Part shown: positions 24,987-35,034 of the stretch, piece by piece
How the letters are laid out: each line of letters begins with the position of its first letter
How positions within the stretch are numbered: the first letter of the stretch is position 1
Source of the DNA: Mycobacterium sp. 1081908.1
GTDB taxonomy: Bacteria; Actinomycetota; Actinomycetes; Mycobacteriales; Mycobacteriaceae
Assembly (NCBI RefSeq): GCF_001673535.1
Contig: NZ_LZLY01000092.1
Span: forward strand, 1-35,034
DNA length: 35,034 nucleotides
Reading direction: 5' to 3'
The notes under the pieces: generated by a model
The model's input: the letters and a program-made list of their open reading frames with translations, nothing else
Told to the model about the DNA's origin: nothing
The model's database searches: none
Program-made: the position numbers and the translations under genes

Positions 24987-26099
24987 TCAGGCGCGGCTCA
25001 GGTGGGCGCGCAACGCCGAAATCAGTTCGCTGGTCGCGACGGCGCTGTCGCCGCCCAGCTGGAACAGGTTCACGAAGCCGTGGGTCAGCGAGCCCATGTA
25101 CCGCAGGTCCACGGCGGTCCCGGCGGCCTGCAGCGCCGCGGCGTAGGCCTCGCCCTCGTCGCGCAGCGGGTCGAAGCCGCCGACCGCGATCAGCGCGGGC
25201 GCCAGGCCCGACAGCGATTCGGCGAGTAGGGGCGACAGCCGCGGATCCGCCGGATCGACCCCCGAACCCCGCAGGTACTGCGCCTGGAACCAGTCCATGT
25301 CGCGCCTGGTCAGCAGGAAGCCGCGGGCGAACAGGCTCATCGACCGGGTTTGCGCCGTGAAGTCGGTGCGCGGGTAGATCAGCCACTGCAGCACCGGGGC
25401 GGGGCCACCCTCGTCCCGCGCCAGCTGGGCGACGACGGCGGCCAGGTTGCCCCCGGCGCTGTCGCCGCCGACCGCGACCCGCCCGGGGGTCGCGCCGAGT
25501 TCGGCGGCGTGCTCGTGCGCCCACCGGAAGGCGGCGTAGGCGTCCTCGACCGCGGCGGGCGCCGGGTGCTCGGGAGCCAGCCGGTAATCGATCGACAGCA
25601 CGTGGATGCCGGCGTCCCGGCACGTCAGCCGGCACAGCGGGTCGTAGGTGTCCAGGTCGCCGATCACCCATCCCCCGCCGTGATAGAAGACCAGCAGCGG
25701 CGCCTCAGCGCCGTCGGCCGGGCGGTAGTGGCGGCCGCGGATCTCGCCGGCCGGTCCGGGCAGCGCGATCTCGTCCACCTCGACGTGAACCTGAGGTCCG
25801 GGCAGGGCCGCGGTCGTCTCGCGCAGCTGGGCCCGGGATGCGGCCGCGTCGTCGTCGACGACCAGGCCGTCGATGCCGACGGCGTGCAACCCGGACAGCA
25901 TCAGCTGCAGCGTCGGGTCCAGCGTGTTGCCGTCGATGATGACCGAGCGGCCGCCGAACAGCGCCCGCTTGGCGGGGGTCGGAATCCAGGGAATGACCTT
26001 GACACCGATGGTGGATACGGCGCCCTGCACGCGGCTCGTCCATCGCATCGATGCGCGTTTGGCTCCGAGGTCGAGGTCCACCGCGAGACTCTTGGCCAT
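24987..26099 (-). CDS. lipN: Hormone-sensitive-lipase-family esterase LipN
   Basis: A 370-residue alpha/beta-hydrolase of the HSL family, matching LipN (Rv2970c) by position and type. The oxyanion motif HGGG is at 140-143, the nucleophile elbow GDSAGG at 212-217 (Ser214), and the triad is completed by Asp310 and His340. There is no signal peptide, so it is probably cytosolic. LipN hydrolyses short-chain esters and acylglycerols. The ATG at 26099 is preceded by AGGAGA (26105-26110). It is probably separate from the dsbA-like gene, 73 nt downstream. A role in releasing the product of the nearby synthase is possible, but the gene is also present in species that have no pfa cluster. Confidence 0.9.
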   Translation of the reverse strand: MAKSLAVDLDLGAKRASMRWTSRVQGAVSTIGVKVIPWIPTPAKRALFGGRSVIIDGNTLDPTLQLMLSGLHAVGIDGLVVDDDAAASRAQLRETTAALPGPQVHVEVDEIALPGPAGEIRGRHYRPADGAEAPLLVFYHGGGWVIGDLDTYDPLCRLTCRDAGIHVLSIDYRLAPEHPAPAAVEDAYAAFRWAHEHAAELGATPGRVAVGGDSAGGNLAAVVAQLARDEGGPAPVLQWLIYPRTDFTAQTRSMSLFARGFLLTRRDMDWFQAQYLRGSGVDPADPRLSPLLAESLSGLAPALIAVGGFDPLRDEGEAYAAALQAAGTAVDLRYMGSLTHGFVNLFQLGGDSAVATSELISALRAHLSRA

Positions 26100-26328
26100 G
26101 ACTTTCTCCTGCTCCCCTAGTCACGCCGAACGACGGTTGTCGAATACCGGTCTATACCCGGCGTGCCGTGCGACCAACTCTACGGGCGGCGCGCAGACGC
26201 CGGGGGCAGGGGATGCCCGCGCGGGCGTTGGTCACCTGGCTTTTGCAGCTGGGTAATATCGTGATCCCCAAGTTCGGTGAACCCATGCGGATCCGGATCC
26301 ACGAACCATCAATTTCACAGGTAGGTGA

Positions 26329-27180
26329 ATGACGTTGACTCGCGAGTCGGGCGCCGCCATACCGTCAATCGCTCTCAATGACGAAAACACCATCCCGGTG
26401 CTCGGCCTCGGGGTCGCCGAATTGTCGGAGGAGGACACCGAGCGGGCGGTGTCGGCCGCGCTGGAAATCGGCTGCCGGCTCATCGACACCGCCGCCGCCT
26501 ACGGCAACGAAGCCGCCGTGGGCCGCGCGATCGCGGCGTCCGGGATTCCGCGCGCGGAGCTGTTCGTCACCACCAAGCTGGCCACCGCGGACCAGGGTTT
26601 TTCCAAGGCCCCGCAGGCCTGCAGCGCCAGCCTGGAGCGCCTCGGCCTGGATTACGTCGACCTCTACCTCATTCATTGGCCCGCGCCCGCGCAGGGCCAG
26701 TACGTTGACGCCTTCGGCGGCATGATCCAGTCCCGCGGGGAAGGCCACGCCCGCTCGATCGGGGTCTCCAACTTCACCGAGGACCAGCTCTCCACGGTGA
26801 TCGACCTGACGTTCGTCACACCGGCGGTCAACCAGATCGAGTTGCACCCGCTGCTCAACCAGGACTCGTTGCGCAAGGCCAACGCGCAGCACAACGTCGT
26901 CACCCAGTCCTACACGCCGCTCGCGCTGGGCAAGCTGATCGACAACCCGACGGTGTCCGCGGTGGCCGCCGAATACGGCAAGACGCCGGCCCAGGTGCTG
27001 CTCCGATGGAACGTGCAACTGGGCAATTCGGTCATTTTCCGATCGAGCAACCCCGAGCGCATCGCCAGCAATTTGGACGTCTTCGATTTCGAATTGGCCG
27101 GCGAGCACATGGACACGATCAACGGGCTCAACGACGGCACCCGGCTGCGGCCCGACCCGGACACCTACGACGGCGCGTAG
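26329..27180 (+). CDS. Aldo-keto reductase (Rv2971 type)
   Basis: A 283-residue NADPH-dependent aldo-keto reductase with an (alpha/beta)8 barrel. The catalytic tetrad is Asp53, Tyr58, Lys83 and His116 (motifs [19 protein letters not shown] and LIHWP). The cofactor segment near the C terminus ([22 protein letters not shown]) has the usual place, with FRS in place of the common IPKS. The homologue Rv2971 is an essential or growth-important reductase acting on dicarbonyls such as methylglyoxal. The ATG at 26329 is preceded by AGGTAGGTG. The 229-nt divergent region to lipN holds a TAATAT (26254-26259) as a possible -10, without a good -35. Confidence 0.92.
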   Translation: MTLTRESGAAIPSIALNDENTIPVLGLGVAELSEEDTERAVSAALEIGCRLIDTAAAYGNEAAVGRAIAASGIPRAELFVTTKLATADQGFSKAPQACSASLERLGLDYVDLYLIHWPAPAQGQYVDAFGGMIQSRGEGHARSIGVSNFTEDQLSTVIDLTFVTPAVNQIELHPLLNQDSLRKANAQHNVVTQSYTPLALGKLIDNPTVSAVAAEYGKTPAQVLLRWNVQLGNSVIFRSSNPERIASNLDVFDFELAGEHMDTINGLNDGTRLRPDPDTYDGA

Positions 27181-27189
27181 CCGGCCGCG

Positions 27190-27896
27190 CTACCCCGCCG
27201 GGCAGGTGGCCGCGGCCTGGCGCAGCACCCCGGCCGACGGCTGGTCGACTGGCAACTGGTAACCGCGCAGCACGGCGATGAACTGCATCGCGTACTGGCA
27301 CGCGAACGCGGTGTTCGGCGGCATCCACTGGGCCGGCGGCGAATCGCCCTTGTCCTGATTGGCCCGCCCCTCGACCGCCAGCAGGTTGGCCGGATCGTTG
27401 GCGAAACGCAACCGCTCGGACGGCGGCCAGGCGAAGGCCCCCATGTCCCAGGCGTAGGCCAGCGGGACGATGTGGTCGATCTGCACCGCTTCGCCGACCT
27501 TGGCGCCGCGCTGAAACATCACGGTGGCGTTGGTGTACGGATCGTGCAGGGTTCCCGTGGCCACCGCGTTCGGACACCGCTTGATCGACACGTAGGTCTT
27601 GTCGACGAGGTCGCGGTCGAGGACGTCGTCGCGGGTGTCGCACCCGTTGTGCCCGAGCGGGGCGTCGTTGTCGTCGTCCCAGGCGTCGCCGAACGCCGGG
27701 CGGCGGTAGTCGTAGCGGTGGACCCGCTCCGGCAGCACCCCGACGCCCGCGAGCACATCGGCGCCGGGTTGCACCGTGGGCACGTCGGCGCGGGCGGCGA
27801 CTTCGGCGTGCTTGGACGACACCGACCCCAGCGTCTGGTAGGCGACCAGCACCGCCAGCACCGCGGCCGCCGACAACCACAACAGCAGCTTCCGGT

Positions 27897-27900
<4 letters not shown>
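27190..27900 (-). CDS. Exported HNH-type nuclease-like protein (DUF1524, Rv2972c type)
   Basis: A 236-residue protein with an N-terminal hydrophobic segment (4-24: LLLWLSAAAVLAVLVAYQTL) that acts as signal or anchor, followed by a GmrSD/HNH-like domain. The betabeta-alpha-metal core is visible: the IDHIVPLAYAW strand (Asp142, His143), the DPANLL segment (Asp169, Asn172) and NQDKGDSPPAQWMPPN. Four cysteines (87, 109, 201, 233) may form two disulfides in the oxidising exterior, fitting the disulfide genes nearby. The GTG at 27900 overlaps the recG stop as GTGA; the longer frame is a recG shadow. Secreted nuclease activity is inferred from the fold. Confidence 0.88.
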
Positions 27901-30119
<2,219 letters not shown>

Positions 30120-30121
30120 GG

Positions 30122-31792
30122 CTACTCGACCCCGATCAGCAGGACGTCGCCGCGGTGGCCGGTGCGGTAGGTCATCAGCTCGGTCCCCGGGTGGTTGTCG
30201 TGCACGTGGTCCTGCAGGGTGTCGCCCACCGCGGTGGCGGCCCGATCGTCGATGCCGTCGCCGATGAGCACGGTCACCAGGTCGCCACCGGAGGCGAGCA
30301 GCAGGTCGAGCAGGCCGATCGCCGCCCCGGCCACGTCGCCGGCCACGATGAGCACCTCGTCGCCCGCGATGCCCAGGCCGTCGCCCGGCTGGCAGCGACC
30401 GGCCCAGGTCAACGCGCTCTCGGTGGCGACGCGCACCGACCCGTGCCGGGCCGCGCCGGCGGCGCGGGCCATGGTGAAGCCGTCGTCGACCGCCTGCCGG
30501 TCCGCCTCGTGCACGGCCAGTGCGGCCAGCCCCTGCACCATCGACCCCGTCGGGATCGGCACCACGTCGATCCCCCACCCGATGGCCGCCGTGCAGCCGG
30601 CCACCAATTCCTCGGCGGCCACATAACCGTTGGGCAGCACCATCACCTGGGCGGCGCCGGTCTCGACCACGGCCCGCACCAGCTGGTGGGCGCTGATGTC
30701 GCCGATGTCCGGATCGGGCCGCAGCACGCAGGCGCCCTCGCTGGAGAACAGCTCGGCGGCGCCGTCGCCGTCCACGACGGCCAGCACCGCGCGTTCGCGC
30801 GTCCAGCCGCCGGCGGGCATCCCGGTGGCACCGGAGGTCAGCGCCGAGATGACGATGCGGCTGAGACGCCCGGCCGCCAGTCCCGCCTCGACGGCGGCGC
30901 CGGCGTCGTCGGTGTGCACGTGCACGGAGTAGCTGTCGGGCGCGGTGGATTCCTGCGCGGCCGCCGCGGCGATGGCCACGGATTCGCCGAGGCCCTCGAG
31001 CCGTTTGCGCAGCTCGTCGGCGTCGGCGGAACCGCAGCCGTCAAGCCGGTACATCACCTCGAACTGCGGCGCCGGGTGCTCGGCGGCCGCTTCGGGCCAC
31101 TGCGCGCGCGGCGACGGCGCGTACACCACGCGGCGGGGCGCCTGGCCGGTGACGGCGGCGCGCAGCGCGTCCAGCAGGACGAGCAGGCCGCGCCCGCCGG
31201 CATCCACCGCCCCGGCGTGGGCCAGGACGTCGAGCTGCTCGGGGGTCTTCTCCAGCGCGATCACCGCGGCATCGCCGGCGGCTGTGATGGCGGCCGGGAG
31301 GCCCTCGTCGGCGCATTCCTCGACGGCGCCGGCCGCGGCGCGCAACACCGAGACGATGGTCCCCGGGACTTCGGCGCCGCCCATCGACGCGATGACCAGC
31401 TCCACGCCGCGCCGCAACGCGGCACCGAGGACGGCCGCGTCCATGTGGGGCAGCTCGCCGCCGGAGTCGGCCGCCGCGGTCGCGGTGACATCGGCGATGC
31501 CGCGCAGGATCTGCGACAATATCACCCCAGAATTGCCGCGGGCGCCGTTGAGCGCACCGGCCGACAGGGCGGCCGCCACCCGCGCCACGCACCGGTCGCC
31601 GCCGGCGCCGGCGTTGGCCTCCGCCAGCGCGGAACGCATGGTGAACAGCATGTTGGCGCCGGTGTCGGAATCGGCGACCGGGAAGACGTTGAGCCGGTTG
31701 ATCTCGTCGATGTGGGTGATCAGGTCGCTGACGGCGGTGTGGGCCCAGTCGCGCAGGGTCGGGGCGTCCAGGAGCGCCTCTGACGTGCCCAA
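30122..31792 (-). CDS. DAK2/YloV-type kinase (FakA-like)
   Basis: A 556-residue protein with an N-terminal Dak2 kinase domain (about 1-205) and a C-terminal DegV-like/YloV region. The ATP/Mg site is in LNVFPVADSDTGANM (Asp41, Asp43), and the nucleotide loop ARGNSGVILSQ is further down. In Firmicutes the family member FakA phosphorylates fatty acids bound to FakB; no FakB gene is seen here, and the substrate in mycobacteria is not known to me. The TTG at 31792 has GGGAGG (31801-31806) 8 nt upstream and starts at the conserved GTSEALLDAPTLRDW, so it was preferred over the very long open frame. In M. tuberculosis the region is annotated as two pieces (Rv2975c, Rv2974c); here it is one intact gene. 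Confidence 0.88.
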   Translation of the reverse strand: MGTSEALLDAPTLRDWAHTAVSDLITHIDEINRLNVFPVADSDTGANMLFTMRSALAEANAGAGGDRCVARVAAALSAGALNGARGNSGVILSQILRGIADVTATAAADSGGELPHMDAAVLGAALRRGVELVIASMGGAEVPGTIVSVLRAAAGAVEECADEGLPAAITAAGDAAVIALEKTPEQLDVLAHAGAVDAGGRGLLVLLDALRAAVTGQAPRRVVYAPSPRAQWPEAAAEHPAPQFEVMYRLDGCGSADADELRKRLEGLGESVAIAAAAAQESTAPDSYSVHVHTDDAGAAVEAGLAAGRLSRIVISALTSGATGMPAGGWTRERAVLAVVDGDGAAELFSSEGACVLRPDPDIGDISAHQLVRAVVETGAAQVMVLPNGYVAAEELVAGCTAAIGWGIDVVPIPTGSMVQGLAALAVHEADRQAVDDGFTMARAAGAARHGSVRVATESALTWAGRCQPGDGLGIAGDEVLIVAGDVAGAAIGLLDLLLASGGDLVTVLIGDGIDDRAATAVGDTLQDHVHDNHPGTELMTYRTGHRGDVLLIGVE

Positions 31793-31927
31793 GCGACCCA
31801 CCTCCCTCGGAGCCTCCCAGCGGCCGGCCACGGCGGCGCGCCCGCTGCCTGAGTGCGCCGACCCATCGAGCCTAGCCAGAGCGGGCGACAATGCCCGGGC
31901 CACGCCGCCGGATGGGTGTTGATCGTT

Positions 31928-31957
31928 TTGGTGGTTGCCCATGTCAGTCGGTATCCT
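31928..31957 (+). promoter_or_regulatory. Possible rpmB promoter
   Basis: TTGGTG (31928-31933) and TATCCT (31952-31957) are 18 nt apart and lie about 80 nt before rpmB. The -10 fits the mycobacterial TANNNT form; the -35 matches only TTG. No other pair in the 247-nt divergent region looks better. Confidence 0.35.
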
Positions 31958-32039
31958 GGGCTGGCCCGAGTCATTCCGGGCTGTCCCGGCCCTTGCCAGA
32001 CCGCCGAGCCGGACCCCGAACCTTTGAGGAGCTTGAACA

Positions 32040-32234
32040 ATGGCCGCTGTGTGCGATATCTGCGGGAAAGGCCCCGGCTTCGGCAAGTCGGTGTCGCACT
32101 CCCACCGCCGCACCAGCCGTCGGTGGGACCCCAACGTCCAGACCGTGCACGTCGTGACCCGTCCGGGTGGCAACAAGAAGCGGCTGAACGTCTGCACGTC
32201 CTGCATCAAGGCCGGCAAGGTCGTCCGCGGCTAA
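32040..32234 (+). CDS. rpmB: Ribosomal protein bL28, zinc-binding (C+) form
   Basis: A 64-residue bL28 with the L28 core (SVSHSHRRTSRRWDPNVQ). Two CxxC pairs (Cys5-Cys8 and Cys52-Cys55) form the zinc ribbon that marks the C+ paralogue; mycobacteria also carry C- copies that replace C+ proteins under zinc limitation through Zur. The ATG at 32040 is preceded by GAGGAG 10 nt upstream. It stands divergent from the YloV-type kinase, the same arrangement as in many Actinobacteria (rpmB-yloV-recG). Its stop is 6 nt from the stop of the converging AraC-type gene. Confidence 0.95.
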   Translation: MAAVCDICGKGPGFGKSVSHSHRRTSRRWDPNVQTVHVVTRPGGNKKRLNVCTSCIKAGKVVRG

Positions 32235-32240
32235 AGGGCA

Positions 32241-33224
32241 TCAACCGGTGGCGAACGCGCGCCGGTAGTCCGACGGCGTCAAGCCCACCGCGCGCGAGAA
32301 CAGTCGCCGGAATGTACCGGTGTCCCGATAGCTCACCGCCCGCGCGATCTGCTCGACGCTGAGGTCTGTCGCTTCCAGGAGTTGCTTCGCCCGGGACACG
32401 CGCGCCGCCTGGAGGAAGTCCAGCGGTGTCTGGCCGGTCTCGGCCCGGAATCGCCGAAGCATGGTGCGGGTGCTCACATGGTGTGCGTCCGCGAGCTCGG
32501 CCAGGTTGTACTCGCGATCCAGGTTGGCCAACAGGTCGCGCCGAACATTGGTCGAGAACCCTTGCCGCACACGCTCGTCGAGGGCCTCGTCGATGTAGGG
32601 CGACTGCAGCGCGCGGCCCGGTGCGGTCAGCGTGATCTTCGATGTGGTGCGGGCCACCGCGGTGCCCGCGCGCACGCGGACGAGGTGCAGCGCCAGGTCG
32701 AGTGACGCGCTGAACGCGCCCGTCGTCGTGATCGGCCCGTCCTCGATCAACAGCGCATGGCGGTCCACGACCGCGTCGGGGTGACGCCTGCCCAACTCGT
32801 CCGCGAAGAGCCACGCGGTGGTCGCGCGCCGTCCCTCGAGCATGCCGGCCGCGCCCAGGAGGAAGGCGCCGACGCAGATGCTGGCGGCGGGGATGCCCCG
32901 CGCCGCGACCCGGCGAAGCAGCGCGATCTCGTCCCCCCATGCCTCGAGCCGATCGCCGAGGTCCTGGGCCGGGCTCAGATCGAATCCCGGGACCACCAGC
33001 AGGTCGAGGCTGTAACGCATGCGCAGAGCCCGCATTTCGATTCCGCCGCTGGCGGACACGGCGCCGGGGCGAGCGGCATGGAAGGTCGGGATGAACGGGG
33101 CCGGCTGACCGTTGAACTCCGCCACCCGGTTGGCGAGGGTGAGCACGTCGAGCACCGCGAACGCCTCGGATGCGAAGCAACCGTTGTAGACGAGAACGCC
33201 CACCCGGCTGGCCGCATCCGCCAT
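32241..33224 (-). CDS. GATase1-like AraC-family transcriptional regulator (FtrA/GlxA type)
   Basis: A 327-residue regulator. Residues about 8-180 form a DJ-1/PfpI-like class I glutamine amidotransferase domain (VLVYNGCFASEAFAVLDVL; elbow ASICVGAFLLGAAG), used in this group as a ligand-sensing module. Residues about 225-325 contain the AraC double helix-turn-helix (LAELADAHHVSTRTMLRRFRAETG and VEQIARAVSYRDTGTFRRLFSRAVGLTPSDYRR). It is divergent from the DJ-1/AhpD/carbonic-anhydrase operon and is the obvious candidate to control it. A -10 TATTGT (33231-33236) ends 6 nt before the ATG, which fits a leaderless mRNA. The inducer is unknown. Confidence 0.9.
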   Translation of the reverse strand: MADAASRVGVLVYNGCFASEAFAVLDVLTLANRVAEFNGQPAPFIPTFHAARPGAVSASGGIEMRALRMRYSLDLLVVPGFDLSPAQDLGDRLEAWGDEIALLRRVAARGIPAASICVGAFLLGAAGMLEGRRATTAWLFADELGRRHPDAVVDRHALLIEDGPITTTGAFSASLDLALHLVRVRAGTAVARTTSKITLTAPGRALQSPYIDEALDERVRQGFSTNVRRDLLANLDREYNLAELADAHHVSTRTMLRRFRAETGQTPLDFLQAARVSRAKQLLEATDLSVEQIARAVSYRDTGTFRRLFSRAVGLTPSDYRRAFATG

Positions 33225-33230
33225 GTGGCG

Positions 33231-33262
33231 ACAATAGCCGCTTTAGTGGCATTTCCGCCACT
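33231..33262. promoter_or_regulatory. Divergent control region with inverted repeat
   Basis: AGTGGC-ATTTCC-GCCACT, a perfect 6-bp inverted repeat (33245-33262), lies between the divergent AraC-type gene and the DJ-1 operon. It falls about where the -35 of the AraC-type gene should be, relative to the TATTGT -10 at 33231-33236 (minus strand). It is a plausible binding site for the adjacent regulator. Confidence 0.45.
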
Positions 33263-33323
33263 CGTGTCGTCCGCCTCCGCCCGCCAGCATGAAGTTCAGG
33301 TGTTGACGAGCGAGGAGGAAGAC

Positions 33324-34007
33324 ATGCGACTGACGGTCGTGTTGTTCGACGGGTTCACGGCGCTGGACGTCGTCGGCGGTTACGAAGTGCTTGCCAACGT
33401 CCCGGGCGTGGACGTGGAATTCGCCGCGGCGGTCCCCGGCGTGGTCGCGGCCGACACCCGCCGCCTGGGGTTGATCGCCTACCGCGGCATCGACGAAATC
33501 GCCTCGGCCGACATCCTTTACGTGCCGGGCGGACCGGGCGTCGGCGCCGCACTCGCCGAACCGGGCCTCCTCGACTGGATAGCGCGGATACACGCCACGA
33601 CCACGTGGACCGTCGGAATCTGCAACGGGGTCGCGCTTTTGGCGGCCGCCGGGATCCTCGGCGGCGTCCGAGTGACCACCAACTGGGGCTGGCGGGATCG
33701 CGTGGCGTCCTACGGCGTCGAGGTCGTCCCCGAGCGGTTCCACCGCGACGGGCGGATCGTCACCGGCGCCGGGGTGTCGGCGAGCATCGATGCGGGACTC
33801 TTCCTCGCGGGGCTGATCGCCGGTGAGGAGATGGCGCGTCTGGTGCAACTGGGCATCGAGTATTTTCCCGCGCCGCCGTCGTTCGCCCGTGGGGCCGTCA
33901 CCGACGTGACCGACGGCGAGAAGCAGCTCCTGCTGGCGTTCGAGCGCGGTCCCGCGATGGAGCGCCTGGCGACCGCCGAGCTGCCCTGGGCGCCGGTGAC
34001 GGCATGA
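33324..34007 (+). CDS. DJ-1/PfpI-family protein (isonitrile-hydratase-like)
   Basis: A 227-residue single-domain DJ-1/PfpI protein. The nucleophile elbow is GICNG (Cys100), with Glu21 (LDVVGGYEVL) at the position of the conserved acidic partner. The pattern FDGFTALDVVGGYEVL near the N terminus and ICNGVALLAAAGILGG after the Cys is close to isonitrile hydratases and ThiJ-like enzymes of this family; the reaction is not proved. The frame is open far upstream, but the ATG at 33324 has a strong AGGAGG (33313-33318) and starts at the family N terminus. It is first in a tightly packed operon (ATGA overlap with the next gene at 34004-34007). Confidence 0.87.
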   Translation: MRLTVVLFDGFTALDVVGGYEVLANVPGVDVEFAAAVPGVVAADTRRLGLIAYRGIDEIASADILYVPGGPGVGAALAEPGLLDWIARIHATTTWTVGICNGVALLAAAGILGGVRVTTNWGWRDRVASYGVEVVPERFHRDGRIVTGAGVSASIDAGLFLAGLIAGEEMARLVQLGIEYFPAPPSFARGAVTDVTDGEKQLLLAFERGPAMERLATAELPWAPVTA

Positions 34008-34519
34008 CCCGCGTCGAACCCGTCCGTGCCGACACCCCGCTGGCCGCCTTCGACACCGCGCGAGGGCGGTACGGCTGGCTGCCGAACACCATCCGGGTCA
34101 TGGCGCGGGGAACCAACGCGGCCGACCTCTACCTCGCGGCGGGCGAGTTCAACGCTCGGGGCACCGTTTTGCCGCTGGCCCGAGAGCGCATCGCGATCCA
34201 CGTCGCCGAGACGAATGGATGCGAGTACTGCCGGACGGCGCATACCCTTGCCGCGCGGGCCGTCGCCCGAACGGCCGACGCCGACCATCGCGACGTCGAA
34301 GCGCAGGTCGAGTTCGCGGCGCGCATGCTCCACACTCGCGGCCAGTTGAGCGACGCGGACCTCGACGACGCGCGCACCGCGGGGATCGACGCCCAAACCA
34401 TGATCGACGTCGCGGCGGTGATCGCCGAAAACATGCTCGGGAACCTGATCAATAACCTCGCCCGAACCGAACTCGACCCGATGCTGCGGCAGCGCGCGAC
34501 GAGGGAAGAAATCGCATGA
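34004..34519 (+). CDS. AhpD/carboxymuconolactone decarboxylase-like protein
   Basis: A 171-residue alpha-helical protein of the CMD/AhpD family. The redox motif is in ETNGCEYCRTAHT: Cys73, Cys76 and His80, the CxxC-x3-H arrangement of peroxidase members, so thiol-dependent peroxidase activity is likely rather than decarboxylation. The N-terminal YGWLPNTIRVMA segment is typical of the YciW/uncharacterised peroxidase-related branch. It overlaps both neighbours by ATGA (34004-34007 and 34516-34519), so the three proteins are probably made in step. Confidence 0.9.
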   Translation: MTRVEPVRADTPLAAFDTARGRYGWLPNTIRVMARGTNAADLYLAAGEFNARGTVLPLARERIAIHVAETNGCEYCRTAHTLAARAVARTADADHRDVEAQVEFAARMLHTRGQLSDADLDDARTAGIDAQTMIDVAAVIAENMLGNLINNLARTELDPMLRQRATREEIA

Positions 34520-35022
34520 GCGTCAATACGCTCATCGAGCGCAACGCGCGGCGCGCAAAGACCCTGTCCATCGCCAGCCGCTCGCTCACGCCGGCACTGC
34601 GAACCGTCGTCCTCGCGTGCGCCGACCACCGCGTCGACCCCGCACACGTTCTCGGCCTGCAGCCCGGCGACGCGATCGTGTTGCGCAACCCCGGCGGCCG
34701 CGTCACCGCCGACGTGCTGCGAAGCCTCCTGGTCCTGTCCACCGTCGCCACCGTCGAGGGCATCGATGCCGCGTTCGAGATCCTCGTCATGCACCACACC
34801 GACTGCGGGCTGGCTCGGCTCGACGCCCCGGAGCACGCCGCGCTGGTCGCCGACTACCTGGGCACCAACGAGGACGACGTGGCGAAGCTGACCGTCGCCG
34901 ATCCCTGGCACGCGGTGAACTTCGACGTCCGTCTCCTGCGCGAGTTCGCGCGGGCGCCGGAAACGACGGTCACCGGCCTGGTCTACGACCTCGAATCCGG
35001 CACCGTGCGACGCTCGGAGTGA
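34516..35022 (+). CDS. Beta-class carbonic-anhydrase-like protein
   Basis: A 168-residue protein of the beta-carbonic anhydrase fold, which interconverts CO2 and bicarbonate. The zinc ligands Cys35, His94 and Cys97 (ACADHR and MHHTDCG) are present, as is the Asp37-Arg39 dyad, although the usual CxDSR or CxDAR reads CADHR. VLRNPGGRVTADVLRSL matches the helix of the family. It is the last gene of the DJ-1/AhpD operon, and its TGA ends at 35022. A true anhydrase is likely but a different small-molecule hydrolase of this fold (for example CS2 or COS hydrolase) cannot be excluded. The last 12 nt of the window hold nothing. Confidence 0.88.
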   Translation: MSVNTLIERNARRAKTLSIASRSLTPALRTVVLACADHRVDPAHVLGLQPGDAIVLRNPGGRVTADVLRSLLVLSTVATVEGIDAAFEILVMHHTDCGLARLDAPEHAALVADYLGTNEDDVAKLTVADPWHAVNFDVRLLREFARAPETTVTGLVYDLESGTVRRSE

Positions 35023-35034
35023 ACGCGGGCGGGG

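Overview
The window is GC-rich (codon third positions almost always G or C) and is mycobacterial. It holds the end of a PE_PGRS-type Gly-rich gene and housekeeping genes whose order matches the M. tuberculosis blocks Rv2922A-Rv2927c and Rv2963-Rv2975. I infer a slow-growing Mycobacterium. The species cannot be fixed from the sequence, but it is not a member of the tuberculosis complex, because the whole PDIM/PGL locus that lies between Rv2927c and Rv2963 there is missing here.

Layout. (1) 1-738: 3' part of a PE_PGRS gene on +. (2) 759-5341: acyP and an OsmC-family gene on -, a PIG-L deacetylase on + not found at this point in M. tuberculosis, then mutM, rnc, DUF177 and sepIVA on -. (3) 5342-6867: a 344-nt intergenic region with a copper-repressor (RicR-type) box set between -35 and -10, driving a permease (Rv2963-like). 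(4) 6855-22248: the centrepiece, a three-gene Pfa-type (polyunsaturated fatty acid/secondary lipid synthase) cluster on -, transcribed pfaD-like > pfaA-like > pfaC-like. (5) 22472-26099: coaD, rsmD, a VKOR-like/DsbA-like disulfide pair and lipN on -. (6) 26329-32234: an aldo-keto reductase (+), then a secreted HNH-type nuclease, recG and a FakA/YloV-type kinase (-), and rpmB (+). (7) 32241-35022: an AraC/GATase-type regulator facing a three-gene operon of DJ-1/PfpI, AhpD-like and beta-carbonic-anhydrase-like proteins, joined by ATGA overlaps.

How the centrepiece should work. The pfaA-like protein carries KS-AT-ACP-ACP-KR-DH. The pfaC-like protein carries KS-CLF, two FabA-type dehydratases, a PKS-type double-hotdog domain, a degenerate PPTase-like segment and a C-terminal PlsC/AGPAT-like acyltransferase. 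The pfaD-like protein is the FMN enoyl reductase. This is a complete iterative PUFA-synthase logic, and the fused acyltransferase suggests the product is passed straight to a glycerolipid or similar acceptor. The order D-A-C and the fused acyltransferase resemble the myxobacterial pfa1-pfa2-pfa3 systems more than the marine gammaproteobacterial pfaABCD systems. The lipid product is unknown to me. No dedicated PPTase gene is in the window.

Regulatory candidates read from sequence: the RicR-type box (5619-5635), a perfect inverted repeat overlapping a putative promoter of the pfaA-like gene (20378-20410), a small palindrome upstream of the pfaD-like gene (22315-22327), GGTAACAAC direct repeats upstream of sepIVA (5370-5396) and an inverted repeat between the AraC-type gene and the DJ-1 operon (33245-33262). 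No tRNA, rRNA, CRISPR array, insertion sequence or integrase was seen.
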